Shown here in pieces: positions 1-9,922 of a stretch of 20,373 nt of DNA. Both the position numbers and the translations under genes were made by a program. Each line of letters begins with the position of its first letter. Positions within the stretch are counted from its first letter, which is position 1. The stretch covers positions 8,916 to 29,288 of the forward strand of contig VHZZ01009352.1 of NCBI GenBank assembly GCA_009801015.1, read 5' to 3'. The notes under the pieces are model-generated. The model did no database searches. It was not told where the DNA came from and saw only the letters and a list, made by a program, of their open reading frames with translations. The stretch comes from Silene noctiflora (Eukaryota; Streptophyta; Magnoliopsida; Caryophyllales; Caryophyllaceae).

Positions 1-51
1 TTTTATATATTCTGGATATATAAGTTCTTTTGTGATTAATGAATCCCAAAA
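1..51 (-). mobile_element. Copia-like LTR, start of LTR (fragment)
   Basis: Read on the minus strand, this stretch begins TTTTGGGATTCATTAATC and continues through CCAGAATATATAA. It aligns over about 50 bp with the LTR start at 20300 (TGTTGGGATTCATCAATC and CCAGAATATATGAA). The expected terminal TG is TT here, so the end has mutated or the boundary is off by a base or two. The element would extend leftward, outside the window. The Copia assignment rests only on the TGTTGGG start and is inferred. Confidence 0.55.
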
Positions 52-102
52 GTTGCAAAAATGGGTCAAAGGAATAAGATGGGCTTCGAAATGTCTTCTG
101 CG

Positions 103-505
103 CAGCCCAGCCGGTCGACCGACCGCCGGTGGCCTTGCCGGCTGGGCGTCTCCTGTTTTATTTTGCACAATTTGAAGTCTACGGGTGTGCACAGCCGGTC
201 AGCCGGCTGCCGGTGCACTGACCGACTGGGAAATCTTGACCAAGAGTTGATTCTTCGTTGACTTTCATCATCATCATCAGGTGTGCACGGCCGGTGGACC
301 GGCCGCCGGTTCCCTACCCGGTTGGGAACTTTCTGATTCATTTTGGCACATTTCTTCAACTCTTCAACTCTTCTGCACTCCCAGCCGTTTGACCGGCCGC
401 CGTTGGTCTTCCGACTGGGACTCCTTCATAGCTCCTTCAATTCTTCTAAGGCATGGCTCCTCAGCCAGTTGACCGGCTGTCGGTGGCCTACGGGCCGGGG
501 ACCCC
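103..505. repeat. Five degenerate GC-rich palindromic repeats, ~80-96 bp period
   Basis: Five cores start near 109, 193, 289, 383 and 463. Each has the pattern AGCCGGT, GACCGGC, GCCGGTGG, then a CCGGCTGGG-like arm, making an imperfect inverted repeat. They are separated by AT-richer spacers with CTTCAACTCTTC-like text. Short open frames crossing this region are in low-complexity sequence and resemble no protein. The boxes resemble in design, but not in sequence, those in the LTRs at 5748-5779 and 17441-17586. The stretch could therefore be U3 or leader sequence of an eroded LTR element, which is an inference. Confidence 0.75.
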
Positions 506-730
506 ATTTCAGGATTTTCCCTCTTCTTTCCTTCTAAATTCCGAAACAGAATCTCTGGCTCTTATTTCCTCGATTTCCGCGCTGATTCCTGCAAGGCGAG
601 ACGGGCAGTCATAGTATGGGAAATAGGGGGACAAAACGCACGTAAAGGCACATAAATCCGTGTGAAAAGGATCAAAATAGGAAGAAAAGAATAAGGAAAG
701 GAGACTAAATTAAACACTTATCATCCATCC
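506..730. other. Non-coding stretch upstream of the Athila protease remnant
   Basis: No gene is visible. The stretch ends in purine-rich sequence (about 670-710) and then the ATG at 731. It may be 5' leader of the Athila-like element or unrelated flank. No LTR end matching the 3' LTR at 5264-6970 is seen here, so the 5' LTR of that element is not in the window. Confidence 0.5.
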
Positions 731-1741
731 ATGGCTTTGGATGACGAGGTGGTAAGAAACGAGTCCAAACAAGGGGGAGGTGTTAAGGGGAAAGCTAAGG
801 AGGATGTTGAGGAGGTTGAAATTCCCAAGGTGAAGGAGGCCGAGGCCCATATTCAAGTTCAATTATCGTTTCCTAACCGTTTGGCGAAGAATAAAGACGA
901 GAGTAAGTTTGGTAAGTTCTTAGAAGCTGTTAAACATTTGCAAGTTACCATCCCTTTTGTTGAGTTGATTGCGCAGGTTCTTTCTTATGCCAAATTCATG
1001 GAAGAAATCCTTAGGAAGAAGAGGTCCTTCAATGAGGTTGAGACGATAGCTTTCACGGAATATTGTAGTACTCTTCTTCAAAACAAATCGCCTCCAAAGC
1101 TAAAGGATCCAGGTAGTTACTTTATTCCGTGCACTATAGGCACGTACACAATCTATAAGGCCCTTTGTGACCTTGGTGCAAGTGTGAGCGTTATGCCCCT
1201 TTCTATTTGTGAGAAACTCAATATGGGTCCTCTCAAAAATACCAACACTACTTTGCAAATGACGGACCGTTCTTTAAAGCAACCGTTGGGAGTTTTATAG
1301 GATGTACCGGTTAAGGTTGGTAAGATTTTCATCCCCGTAGATTTTCTCATACTTGACATGGCCGAAGATGCCCAAATTCTGATTATTTTGGGTAGACCAT
1401 TCTTATATACCGCGACCGCGTTAATTGATGTGAAAAACAGGAAGTTAACACTAGAAGTGGGGGATGATAGGATAACATTTACTAAGACCAACACCACAAA
1501 GAGCCCTATGTTAGAAGAATCTTGTTATTTTATTAACACTACGGATTCTTCTCATGCTTCTAATTTAACGAATTCGTTAGACGAAAATATTGGTGTTTGT
1601 TTTATAGCAAATGATGCTAAAGGTGCCATTGCTAAGGGTACCAAAAGGAATTTCTCATGGAAGAGTCTCAAGTGGATGGAAAATGTCAAAAGGGCAATGC
1701 AAGGGAGCTCGGAAGTTGGTGAGCTTGATCTTCAAAGTTGA
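731..1741 (+). pseudogene. Athila-type Ty3/gypsy Gag-tail and aspartic protease, broken
   Basis: The reading frame from ATG 731 gives an acidic/lysine-rich start (residues 1-55), then a segment typical of the pre-protease part of Athila polyproteins (FPNRLAKNK, FGKFLEAVKHL, PPKLKDPGSYFIPCTIG). The retropepsin active-site strand follows as ALCDLGASVSVMPLS. DLGA in place of DSGA/DTGA is usual in Athila. A TAG at 1298-1300 interrupts the domain, and the same frame continues directly with DVPVKVGKIFIPVDF and the flap-side motif ILIILGRPFL, so it is a simple nonsense change where Glu is expected. The frame ends at 1741. The upstream Gag with zinc knuckle is absent, and no reverse transcriptase, RNase H or integrase follows, so this copy is non-autonomous. 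The ATG at 731 may not be the original start. Confidence 0.85.
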
Positions 1742-1786
1742 TATGCAAAAGATGGTGGAAGTCTGGCACGACCTTAACTTGCGCTT

Positions 1787-1804
1787 CTCGGGAGGCAACC
1801 CGAG
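1787..1804 (+). other. Conserved hairpin after the Athila pol position
   Basis: CTCGGG and CCCGAG form a perfect 6-bp stem around the loop AGGCAA. A 'TTCTTGGGAGGCAACCCAAG'-like hairpin is a familiar feature at the end of gag-pol in plant Athila-type elements (recalled). Here it sits only 46 bases after the protease frame ends, so the reverse transcriptase-integrase section has been lost between the two landmarks. Confidence 0.55.
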
Positions 1805-2263
1805 CTTATTTTACGTTTATGTTTTTATTTATTTTATTTTTATTCATTTTATTGTTTTTATTTGCATATGGAAAATTTATTTTTAGAATTAGCTAGAATT
1901 TTTGGTTGTTATTTTGAGGAAATGAAGTGTTGGGACGGTATTGCACGCAACCCCTTGCTGCAACCCTGTTCGGGAACGTAAGTTTCAAATTTCAAAGACG
2001 GAATTAACAAAGCCCAAGTGGAGAAGTCAACGCGGAGATACGGTCAAACCCGATCGGGGTTGGGTGTCCCCGATCGGGGACGTGAGTTTGTGATTTCGTA
2101 GCTTTTATTTCACTTCGTGACTTAGCCAAAATCATACTAGCACTCAAGTAAGTTATTTTCGACAATTTCTTCTTCATTTCTTCATTTTTCTCACTCAAAT
2201 ACACAATCATCCACTCCAATATCATCAAGCAAGGATAATTTGTTCATCCTATTACATCTACAA
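1805..2263 (+). other. Athila inter-ORF leader with palindromic boxes
   Basis: No gene is visible. T-rich sequence (1805-1880) is followed by two perfect palindromes, CCCGATCGGG at 2049-2058 and CCCCGATCGGGG at 2068-2079. The 18 bases at 2049-2066 are identical to 5769-5786 inside the LTR U3. Pyrimidine-rich sequence with CAAGTAAGT donors (2145 and 2261) follows. This is likely the leader of the downstream ORF. Confidence 0.5.
2049..2079. repeat. Paired CCCGATCGGG palindromes, shared with the LTR
   Basis: Two palindromes are separated by TTGGGTGT. The same pair design, with the 18-base stretch starting CCCGATCGGGGTTGGG, recurs in the LTR at 5748-5786. A protein-binding or promoter role is possible but not shown. 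Confidence 0.7.
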
Positions 2264-2501
2264 GTAAGTTTCTAAGCTCATACTCTTTGATTTCATTTAA
2301 TTTAATTGATTAATCCCAATTTCCCAAACCCTGAATCAATTTGGGGATTTTTCATTTTCTGCTTCAATAGGCTAGAAATTGGTTTTAATTAGTTATATTG
2401 TTGCTTGTAGTATGAATTAGGACCTTAATTTGTGCTACTATGCTAGTTTTGGTTGCTATAAACATGTTTTTGAGTAAGAAATGTTCATCTTAAAATTTCA
2501 G
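2264..2501 (+). other. Putative 5'-leader intron of the ATHILA ORF
   Basis: A strong donor, CAA|GTAAGTTT at 2264, and a T-rich acceptor, AAAATTTCAG at 2492-2501, define a 238-nt AT-rich intron ending four bases before the ATG at 2506. Splice sites are consensus, but use is inferred. Confidence 0.5.
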
Positions 2502-2505
2502 AAAA

Positions 2506-3985
2506 ATGGCACCAAAGAAAGCTAGCAAGGGAAGCTATTCTAAGAGAGCAAGGATTGAGTCGGAGGATGTAGAGATGCGTGAGCTTCCAGAATGGCATGA
2601 ATGGACATTTCCTAATGTAGAATTTGCCTCGGAGAAACAATGGAACAATTGGAAGGTGCTAAGGATCAAAGGTATGAAAGCAACTAAATTCATAAACCAA
2701 GCATCTTTAAAGAATATTGGTTTAGATAAGCATGTCAAGTCTTTGTTTAAGGGTCTTGATAGGAAGTATGCGTACCAAATGAATTACAAAACCTTCCCCG
2801 AACTCACTCTTGAGTTCTTGAGTTCGTTTGAATTTCATAAGTCTAAAAAGAAGGATTTTGTGTATGGTGTATGCTTTCGGGTACTTAACACCGACCATAG
2901 ATTGTCTATTGGGGGCTTTTGCTGAAATTTTTAGCTTTAAGCATGAGAACCTACCCATAGAATCGCCCGACCACTACAATTCTAGGAGTACATGGGACAC
3001 CATTTCTCATATGCCCATAACTAGTTGGAATCATGTCCATCACCAAAACATCCATTACTCCGCCATTAAGATATGGCAAAAGATTATGGGATGGACTTTC
3101 TTGGGGAGAAATGAGCCTCATTCGGTGAGGATACTTGAGGTGTAGATTCTAGGGGCTTATTTGAATGTGGATGGGGATGAGAACTGGGGGATTAACCTTC
3201 CCTTATGAGACCTTTACTTTCTTCGGGAAAGGCCGGTGATGGCCTCGACTTTGAGTATTTCTTATCTCTAAATTGGTTTAAACTTGTTCATCCAAATATG
3301 ATTTGGAGAGTTGGAGGTCGAGATACTCTTAGTTTCCAGGATGACCTTAAGAACCTTAAGGATTTAGGGCCTAACAAGGTCCGTAGAGGGAGCTCTTCTT
3401 ATGAGAGGCCTAATTACCTTTGACTTTGGGAGATGAGACCCCAAATACCCCTACCCCTAGAGGTCAAACCTCTAGTGCTCAACCCAACCTTACTCCTCAA
3501 CCTTATAATGAGGAGATGATGACTATGATGAGAGACCTTACTTTAAATGTTAATACCATCCAAAGTGACCAAGGACTTGCCTTGCACCCCATTTATGATC
3601 ATTTTGCTAGGCAAGGTGTCATTCCACTCGAAGGCCCTCACCCTTCATTCTTTTCTTAGCCCGATGGTGGGTATATGTCTTCCTCCCATGTTTCTGCAGG
3701 TACTTATCCACCCAGTCCGGATTTTTGTGGTTCTGATTATGGGATGAAAGCTTTTAATGGAGATATGGTGGTTACGATGGCTATGGTGGATATAGTGGTG
3801 ATGGTCTCTGTAAAGAGAGGTATAGTGAGAGGGATGTCTATGGGTATGCTCATCCTTTCCAAGGTGGTGCTCCTAGTGCTGAAGGTGCTAGTGGTGGTGT
3901 GTCGGGATCGGGAGGTGATCAAGCACCAATTGAGGACCAAGCACCTAGTGCAAAGGCGAGCTATAGTTTTTGGCCCTTTTCTTGA
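2506..3985 (+). pseudogene. ATHILA ORF-1-like (env-position) retroelement protein, broken
   Basis: The frame starts MAPKKASKGSYSKRARIE in good context (AAAAATGGC). The Lys/Arg-rich start suggests a nuclear or nucleic-acid-binding tail. Motifs typical of the ATHILA ORF-1 family follow: a TFPELTLEFLSSFEF-like stretch, the FRVLNTDHRLSI strand, and in another frame SRSTWDTISHMPITSW, HYSAIKIWQKIMGWTFLGR and a NVDGDENWGINLPL segment. The C-terminal third has TPTPRGQTSSAQPN-type Pro/Thr/Gln-rich sequence, then a Gly/Tyr-rich tail (from about 3740, GYDGYGGYSGDG) ending at the stop 3983-3985. Frame changes occur near 2917, 3205 and 3740, with stops at 3143-3145 and about 3202 and 3657. The function of this family is unknown. 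Its position between pol and the 3' LTR led to env-like labels, but no signal peptide or membrane segment is seen here. Confidence 0.7.
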
Positions 3986-5251
3986 TGATGATTTTGAGAA
4001 TTTGTTTTATTTTCCTATTCTTTTTGCCATAATCCATGATTTCACCCACTTGCATGTCCCTTTATTTGCTTATAGCTTATGGTTTGTTCATATTGTGGGA
4101 TATATGCTTTGATGGGGATGTCTTGACATAGTAGGTAAATTAATGAATTTTGAACCGAATAAGCTTGATGTTGATTTTTTGCAAACAACAATATGGTAAG
4201 GTAGAGCCTTCATTAGACCATTCATTCATATTTGGTCTCACTTAGGTGAGTGTAGGTCTCCTTATGGTTTGTGTCATATCAATTACGCATAAGTATGGTC
4301 TTTGTTTCATCTTTTGAGCATTACTTTCATAATTTTCTATGCATTTAAAGTCATTCACATTGATCATTTTGCCCTTTTCTTGCCACTTTTTCACATGTTT
4401 TGCCTAGCTACATCATAAGCATGCCTACCTTGTCAAGCTAGTAGCTTTGTTATTAGTGTTAGAGTGCTCAATTGGGTCGTTCATCAATGTTTTAATATCA
4501 TTGTGAGCTTGGTATGTCGGGTTTGCTATTTACCGAATTTGATTATGAAAGAAAAAGAAAAAAAATGAAATGAAAAAAAAAAGAAAAAAGATGAGATGAA
4601 AAGAAAAAAAAAGCATGAAAAGAAGAAAAGAAAAGAAAAAAAGAAAGAATAAGTTGTTATAATAAAATTCTCATGTTCTTAATCAAAAATATTTGGAGAA
4701 TGTTCTGAAAGTTTTGTCATATAAGAGGTTTAATATCATTGTTTTGACCTCCAAATGTTGGGTTTTATTTGGGATTGAGCATCTTTTCATATGGTTGTTA
4801 GCTTGACCTTAGCTCCACATACCATAATTCATATGTTTCCCTTTTCTACCCATCACAAAATGCCTTCTTCTTACCCTTTGGCTTCTTTTTCATACTTGCA
4901 TTTTTTATTGTTATGACTTGTAATTTGAAATGATTACCATATTAGATTGCGGGCAAATTCTCATGAGTCAAGAATAGGTGAGTGTCATTCACATATATAT
5001 CCTTTTACATATAAATTTGAGCGTGAGTGTACCGTAAGAGTCAGAAAATCAAAAGATCATGCAAGAGCATAAAGGTTCATTTGAAGTTGTTTACTCTATG
5101 CCATCGTGTAAATCTCAACCATGTAAATGCTTTGTCCTTAGAACATGTTGTCTTTGGTTTTAAACCATTATGCTTGTAGCTATTTCGGTATTTTGCAATT
5201 ATTGGGTCGTCCTAATTTGTTATGCTTACTTGAGGATAAGCAAGGGTTTAG
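3986..5251 (+). other. Athila 3' linker, non-coding, with purine-rich tract
   Basis: No gene is visible. 4545-4650 is almost pure A/G (repeated GAAAAGAAAAAA). Such an A/G tract between the last ORF and the 3' LTR is common in Athila elements. Near the end, TTGAGGATAAGCAAGGGTTT leads into the polypurine tract. A short open frame at 5145-5348 crosses the LTR edge and looks spurious. Confidence 0.6.
4545..4650 (+). repeat. Purine-rich low-complexity tract
   Basis: About 105 bases consist almost only of A and G in GAAAAGAAAAAA-like runs. Confidence 0.85.
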
Positions 5252-5252
5252 C

Positions 5253-5261
5253 TTGGGGGAG
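5253..5261 (+). promoter_or_regulatory. Polypurine tract of the Athila element
   Basis: TTGGGGGAG lies immediately upstream of TTTGACAAGTCC, the start of the 3' LTR. This is the normal site for plus-strand DNA priming in LTR elements. Confidence 0.75.
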
Positions 5262-5747
5262 TTTGACAAGTCCATTTTATATATGATTTTACCCCCATTA
5301 TTAGCTCGGTTTTACATGCTATTTGCACTAATTTTAGTGATTATTTGAGCTAATCTCGTGTTCTAGATGTTTTGCTTGTACTTAACGTATTTTGTAGGAA
5401 ATATAGCTTCTGAAAGCTAAATCCTGTCAAAAGAGCAAATATCGAGTTCACAAAGCTAAGTGGAAATTGGATTGGATCATAGTTGATCATGCAAGCTCAA
5501 GTGTTGGAAGAAATATCAAATGCTAAAGAAATGGCCCAATTAATCATGCAAGGCAAAATGTAAACAAATGAAAAGTGTAGCCCATAATAAAGTCCAAGCT
5601 ACTCATGTGGAAAACGCATCATGGGATTCCTCAAATATTCCACAAAAATGCATTTACCCGGGTGATTAAAGACGCTTCAAATGCAAAACATTGGATTTCA
5701 TGGCTATTAATTATGGCCATTAAGGCCATTAATCAGGATTAGTGTGA

Positions 5748-5786
5748 CCCCGATCGGGCCGGCCTAACCCCGATCGGGGTTGGGTG
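5748..5786. repeat. U3 palindromic boxes CCCCGATCGGGG
   Basis: CCCCGATCGGG (5748-5758) and CCCCGATCGGGG (5768-5779) lie about 60-90 bases upstream of the TATA box. 5769-5786 is identical to 2049-2066. The placement suggests an upstream promoter element, which is an inference. Confidence 0.65.
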
Positions 5787-5840
5787 GATTTAGGCACTTT
5801 GGATTCCTTTGGGTTGTTTACGTTTTGGATCATAAACTAC

Positions 5841-5848
5841 TATAAATG
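5841..5848 (+). promoter_or_regulatory. TATA box of the Athila LTR
   Basis: TATAAATG in CTACTATAAATGGAGG, with GC-rich boxes upstream and T/C-rich leader downstream, is where the U3/R junction of an LTR promoter is expected. Confidence 0.6.
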
Positions 5849-6979
5849 GAGGCCTTAAGCCCTGACCTTAGGATCATTCTACACTTAACATTTCAGACTT
5901 TTACATCCACTTTTCTGATTTTTCTCTCTAGTTTTCCCTTACAATTCTCAAGCATTTCTTTAGATTTTGTAATCATACAATCATTTGGTTCTAATTTCTA
6001 TACAAGTTCTTTGTTCTTAATATTGTTCTTCATTCTACATTCGCAATTCATTTCGTTAATATATTTTCCTTTTAGTATTTATATTATTGTTCTTTAGTTA
6101 GTTTGTTTAAGTTTTTGCATTTTCATATTATCAACTAGTTGTTATTTAGTTATTAGATTTCTATTTATATTTTCATGCAAATTATCATTTCATCATTAGC
6201 ATAATAATTTATCATTTCCATTCATATCATTTAGTTACTTCATATTCACATTTCCTTATTTCCATTCTAATTAATAATGTCATTTCATTATGTTTATGCA
6301 TTTCATTTCATATTTAGTTTCTTTTATTTACATCATGAGTGAGTATATTTTCATTATCTAGGGAATAAGGGGAGTCATGCATTAGTAATAATTTTATCAT
6401 GTTAGATTAGTTTGTTTTAAATATTGCATAATTGTTTCTACAGTTACTTGCCTTGTATTGTTAATCTTATTTTATTGATCACATTTTAGGATTAAATTTG
6501 TTAATACATTCTATAAGTCGAGAGTCACAGATATGTATTAGACTAAGCATGTTGTAATAGAACAGCCTAGTTCGGCGAGAGCGTATAGGACCCGGTCTAA
6601 GGCTTGACAAAGATATCAAGAGGTGGTTGTCTCTAGGCCTAAGCATTTATCTTTATTTGCATTTCTAATTTAATATGAATTTCCTTATTATGCATGTGTG
6701 ACCCGAAACCCCTAGACTATCTTTTAATTATTTTTGTTAAATATATTTTACAATTGCTTGTTTTTATTTATATACAATTGCTTATTTTATTTACTTGTCT
6801 GTTTTATTTACTTTGCATTTCTCAACCAAACAAAAAAATAACCCGTTCTCGATAAATTCATAACAACTTATAAAACTCCCGTTTCTCTGTGGATTCGACC
6901 CCTACATACTACAATCTTTTGTTGCCACGTCTAGGGACTTATTTTTGATAGGTGTGCGACTGCCTCGTCAACCTCTAAT

Positions 6980-7499
6980 TTAATTCGGTTTGCACACGGT
7001 TCAGTTCGGCAAAACTGCGAAACCTAAACCGCACCATTTCTAACGGTTCGATTAACCACTTTAAACGGTTTTTTGTTTTTCAGTTACCGGTTAACCGATA
7101 ATCGTTCTATGTATACTTTTATTTCAGTTTTCGTTAATTTTTTCTAATAGTTTAAATAAATTTTCATTATATATTATACCCAATAAAAAGTTAATTATCT
7201 AAACATTGGCAATAATCAATTTAATAAATTTTTATTTTGGACACACTAAGAAAATTAAATGAAAGAACATTTATTTTATATAATATTTTAATTTTTTTGC
7301 TTACTTTTTTGTGAAATGGTTCGGTCCGGTTAACTGGTTTTCTAAAATTGTGAACCTTAACCAAACCGTTTTCATAATAAAGTTAACGGTTCGGTTCAGC
7401 AAACTGTTTTGTCAAAATAGTTCGATTAATCGAACCTTAAAAATGCACGGTTTTTCAGTTCGGTTATTGCGGTTCGATTTATTCTGAACACCCCCTAAT
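6980..7499. mobile_element. Probable non-autonomous hAT-type element, left end truncated
   Basis: The stretch is dense in GGTTCGGTT, AACGGTT and their complements and ends GATTTATTCTGAACACCCCCTA near 7499. In plant genomes, short elements rich in GGTTCGG with a TGAACACCCCTA end (inverted TAGGGGTGTTCA) are usually hAT-type (recalled). The matching left terminus is not seen. The Athila LTR ends at 6970, so the left end was probably removed by that insertion. No coding sequence is present. Confidence 0.45.
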
Positions 7500-7689
7500 T
7501 TTACGTACTTGCTTTAATTTGTGTAAATTTGTTGTTTTTAGTTGTAGTTGTTCCACTCACCTTATAAATCAACTAATTATGACACCCGTCTTATTATTTT
7601 AAGCACTCTCTTTATTATAACATAACATAACTTGACCGTCCTTTGGGTCCGTCCTCTACTTACCACTTACTAATTTGTTTGTTAAGTTA

Positions 7690-8303
7690 AAAATATTGTT
7701 TGGTGGTTTAACGACCCATCACAAAGCTAGAAGATTGGTAAAACTCTTGTCACTTCACCCATTTAACCCTTTCAAATTATATAACTTCACCATAACGGAT
7801 ATTTTTGTATACTTCTTACAACCATTAAATAAAGACATTTCAGATTGACTCAACATCTAAAATAAGTCATCAACTTTTATATCCCCATCACCGGTCGTGT
7901 CAAAAAAACCGAATCCATCATTTTCAAAAACATAACATCTAAGTACTCTCCGATATCTAAACCAACTTCATGTGAATAATGATTGTTTACTTCTACATTA
8001 GATTCCTCATCGCCTGCATCTAAACCAACTTCAGGTGTATGATTGTTTACTTCTACATCAAATACATCCTCTGATTCTCCATGAAAAATCCAACGACAAT
8101 AATCCTAACTAAAACTATTCTTTTTTAAGTGTTTTTTTCACGTCTTCGAGTGCCAAAAACCTAATATTACCACATCTATTACAAGAGCGCGGGATTGGTG
8201 AGGAGGGTTTTAAATTTTGACGAACGAAATTGTAAAATTCAACTATTTCATCATCATAAACAGGATCACCTTTTTTACCATCAATCATTCAAATTCGAGC
8301 CAT
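7690..8303 (-). pseudogene. CACTA (En/Spm) TNPD-type transposase, N-terminal part, broken
   Basis: Reading minus from ATG 8303 gives MARI, a stop where Trp is expected, then MIDGKKGDPVYDDEIVEFY, a CNRCGN cysteine pair and LALEDVKKTLKK. After a one-base shift in an A-rich run it continues DYCRWIFHGESED. This order (start, acidic FY helix, C-x2-C, EDV..HL, WIFHGE) matches the plant transposase-associated domain at the front of CACTA TNPD proteins. An acidic spacer with a 21-residue duplication (VEVNNH...EVGLD) follows. After another shift come LFNGCKKYTKISVMVKLYN and DKSFTNLLAL ... PPNNIF, which resemble the conserved segment ahead of the tnp2 catalytic domain. The tnp2 domain itself is not found. 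Several stops and shifts make it inactive. Confidence 0.7.
7955..8061 (-). repeat. 63-bp direct duplication within the transposase remnant
   Basis: ATCTAAACCAACTTCA...TGATTGTTTACTTCTACAT occurs at 7955 and again at 8018. The 63-bp period keeps frame and duplicates 21 residues in the acidic spacer, so it arose while the frame was still open or by chance in multiples of three. Confidence 0.75.
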
Positions 8304-9047
8304 ATATAAGATAATTCTAATGAAAACCAGATTATGAAAATGAGATCACCTTTTTTAAGCTATAAGGAATAACGACGGTGACGGCGAAGGCAGCGGTAGC
8401 GGCAACGACAAGAATAATGAGAACACCTAGTTGATGCTTTTATTATGATAAACTTGATGAATAAATGTAAAGAAGTGATTCTAATGAAAAAGCCTATTTG
8501 GGTAATATTTAATGAGAACACCTTGTTAATGATGACACTTGGTTGACAACCCGGACTGCATCAAGCCTCTTACTCCAATAATTCCGGTAATGTTCAATGG
8601 ATGCTTTGATTTAATGGGTGTTGATCAGCGGAAAGCCCGGCTAGAACCTCCTCCTCATTTACTATCGTTTATTTAATCCACATTTCGTTGTTGATTAAAG
8701 ATGGGTTAAATGTCATCGTGTTTTTTGAATTTTGAGTGATGTGGATGATGTTAAATAAAGGATGCTTAACTTTAACATTTATTTATAAGAGTTAGTTGGT
8801 TTATGTAACATCAACTTCCTAAACATTGAAACTATTTATATTCTTATTTAATTTATACCGTTTTCAATATCCCTATTAATTATATGTCATAATTAATTAA
8901 TTAATTAGATAACTGAAAAAAACATATTTAGAAACTAATCTTCATTAATTAGAGAAAAGAAAAATACATAACAGTATAACAAGAAAATACGGTTTCAATA
9001 AGTTAACCCTCTACGGGCTGGGGTTGGTGCTAGTTAATAATAATTAA
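8304..9047. other. Non-coding stretch inside the putative CACTA element
   Basis: No gene is recognised. Two TGAGAACACC(T/A) phrases lie about 90 bases apart (about 8420 and 8513), and GATCACCTTTTTTA occurs at 8264 and 8344, indicating small local duplications. A GGCGAAGGCAGCGGTAGCGGC run occurs near 8380-8405. AATTAATT repeats lie near 8890. Confidence 0.5.
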
Positions 9048-9517
9048 TTAATCATAATTATAATCATCGTGTAATTTCCCCGCGATTGAGTTAAATATCG
9101 GAAGTTCAATATGAGGATTATTAGGAGGCAATTGTTCCACCTCCCATGAACAAGGCACGGTGTTAATATCGTGTCAATATGTTCTTAATAGATTAATTTC
9201 ACGATCGGTCGCATCTATAAATATTGCGCTTGTAACCCATCATCCGCTTGACGAAATGACTCGAGCTTCTTCCCAACACCTTAAAAATCAATCATTAAGT
9301 ACCCAAGGAAAACACGATCTTTAGCCGAAGCTGGGTGGACCTTCTTAACATTCGTATAACCGCCTTGATGAAGCATAACTCTCATTCACGTTAAACTTTT
9401 CGTAGAACGCTTACCATTGTCTTCAACTTTGATTAAAAGGTGATGTATAATACACGTAATAGGATGGACATATCGGGTGTTTAGTTGTGATTCAGCAGGT
9501 GTAGAAGATGATGACAT
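9048..9517 (-). pseudogene. XS-like family protein, copy 1 (broken)
   Basis: From ATG 9517 on the minus strand the product begins MSSSSTPAESQ, then RYVHPITCIIHHL, EDNGKR, GGYTNVKKVHPASAKDR and FLGYLMIDF. After a frame change it continues WVTSAIFIDATDREINLL, VPCSWEVEQLPP and ends at a TAA at 9048-9050. It aligns with copies 2 (9923) and 3 (10713) along the whole length: the MSSSS start, YV-P, the IIH-L strand, VHPA, a F-G...I-F strand, WV, and VP-SW...LPP. The layout resembles an XS domain (as in SGS3 and FDM proteins of RNA-directed silencing), but the match is to fold pattern only. Stops and shifts disable it. Confidence 0.5.
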
Positions 9518-9866
9518 CATGATCGAAGTCTGAATTTTTTAGTTAAATTATAAGTGATAGTTAAATAAACTATGAATTGGTGCATATAATTAGTTAAACA
9601 ATGAATTGGTACATATTTATAGAAATATATGTATGCACATGCATGTGAATGGATAGTAATGGCAAAACAGAATAGTAATGGTCAAACAAAACAATTTTGA
9701 CCATGAAAAATTTACAACGGTTCAAGAAAAACCATTTTATTATATAGTATTTGACCACAGTTTTGTTAAAACCGTTGTCATGTTCAATAATTAAATAATG
9801 TAAAATTTCTATGCATTAAAACTATTCATATTCTATTTATATAAACCGTTTCCACTACAACTCCAA
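9518..9866. repeat. Divergent intergenic region with AACGGTT motifs
   Basis: The space between copies 1 and 2 carries ACAACGGTTCAAG (about 9713), AAAACCGTTGTCA (about 9769) and ATAAACCGTTTCC (about 9842). These are the same motif and inverted arrangement as the subterminal repeats at 11500-11900. ATGAATTGGT(A/G)CATAT is also duplicated near 9570 and 9600. No gene is present. Confidence 0.5.
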
Positions 9867-9915
9867 TTTATATATACATATATATATGTATATATATATA
9901 TACATACATATATTC
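9867..9915. repeat. TA/TACA microsatellite
   Basis: An alternating TATATACATATATATATG-like tract lies directly before the copy 2 start. Confidence 0.85.
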
Positions 9916-9922
9916 ATTCATT

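Larger units (their letters stand above)
5264..6970 (+). mobile_element. 3' LTR of the Athila-type element
   Basis: The LTR begins TGACAAG just after the polypurine tract and ends CTCGTCA. These are 6/7 inverted matches (TGACAAG versus TGACGAG), the usual short terminal inverted repeat with TG...CA. The length of 1707 bp is within the normal Athila range. U3 carries the palindromic boxes at 5748-5779 and a TATA box at 5841-5848. Near the end is CTGTGGATTCGACCCC, a stretch typical of the 3' part of Athila LTRs. No primer binding site follows, as expected for a 3' LTR. Small open frames inside (e.g. 5846-6097) are chance. Confidence 0.8.

Noticed and set aside
66-359. Open frames on both strands across the GC-rich repeats
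   Set aside because: They follow the repeat composition, overlap each other in opposite strands and resemble no protein.
3737-3940. Minus-strand Thr/Ile-rich frame
   Set aside because: It is a shadow of the Gly/Tyr-rich C-terminus of the ATHILA ORF on the plus strand.
5846-6097. 83-residue hydrophobic frame
   Set aside because: It lies inside the Athila LTR just after the TATA box; the T-rich sequence gives Phe/Leu/Ile by composition.
9853-9858. CACTAC as a possible second CACTA terminus
   Set aside because: The following bases (AACTCC) do not match the terminus at 11900, and the AACGGTT motifs lie on the wrong side for a plus-strand element starting here.
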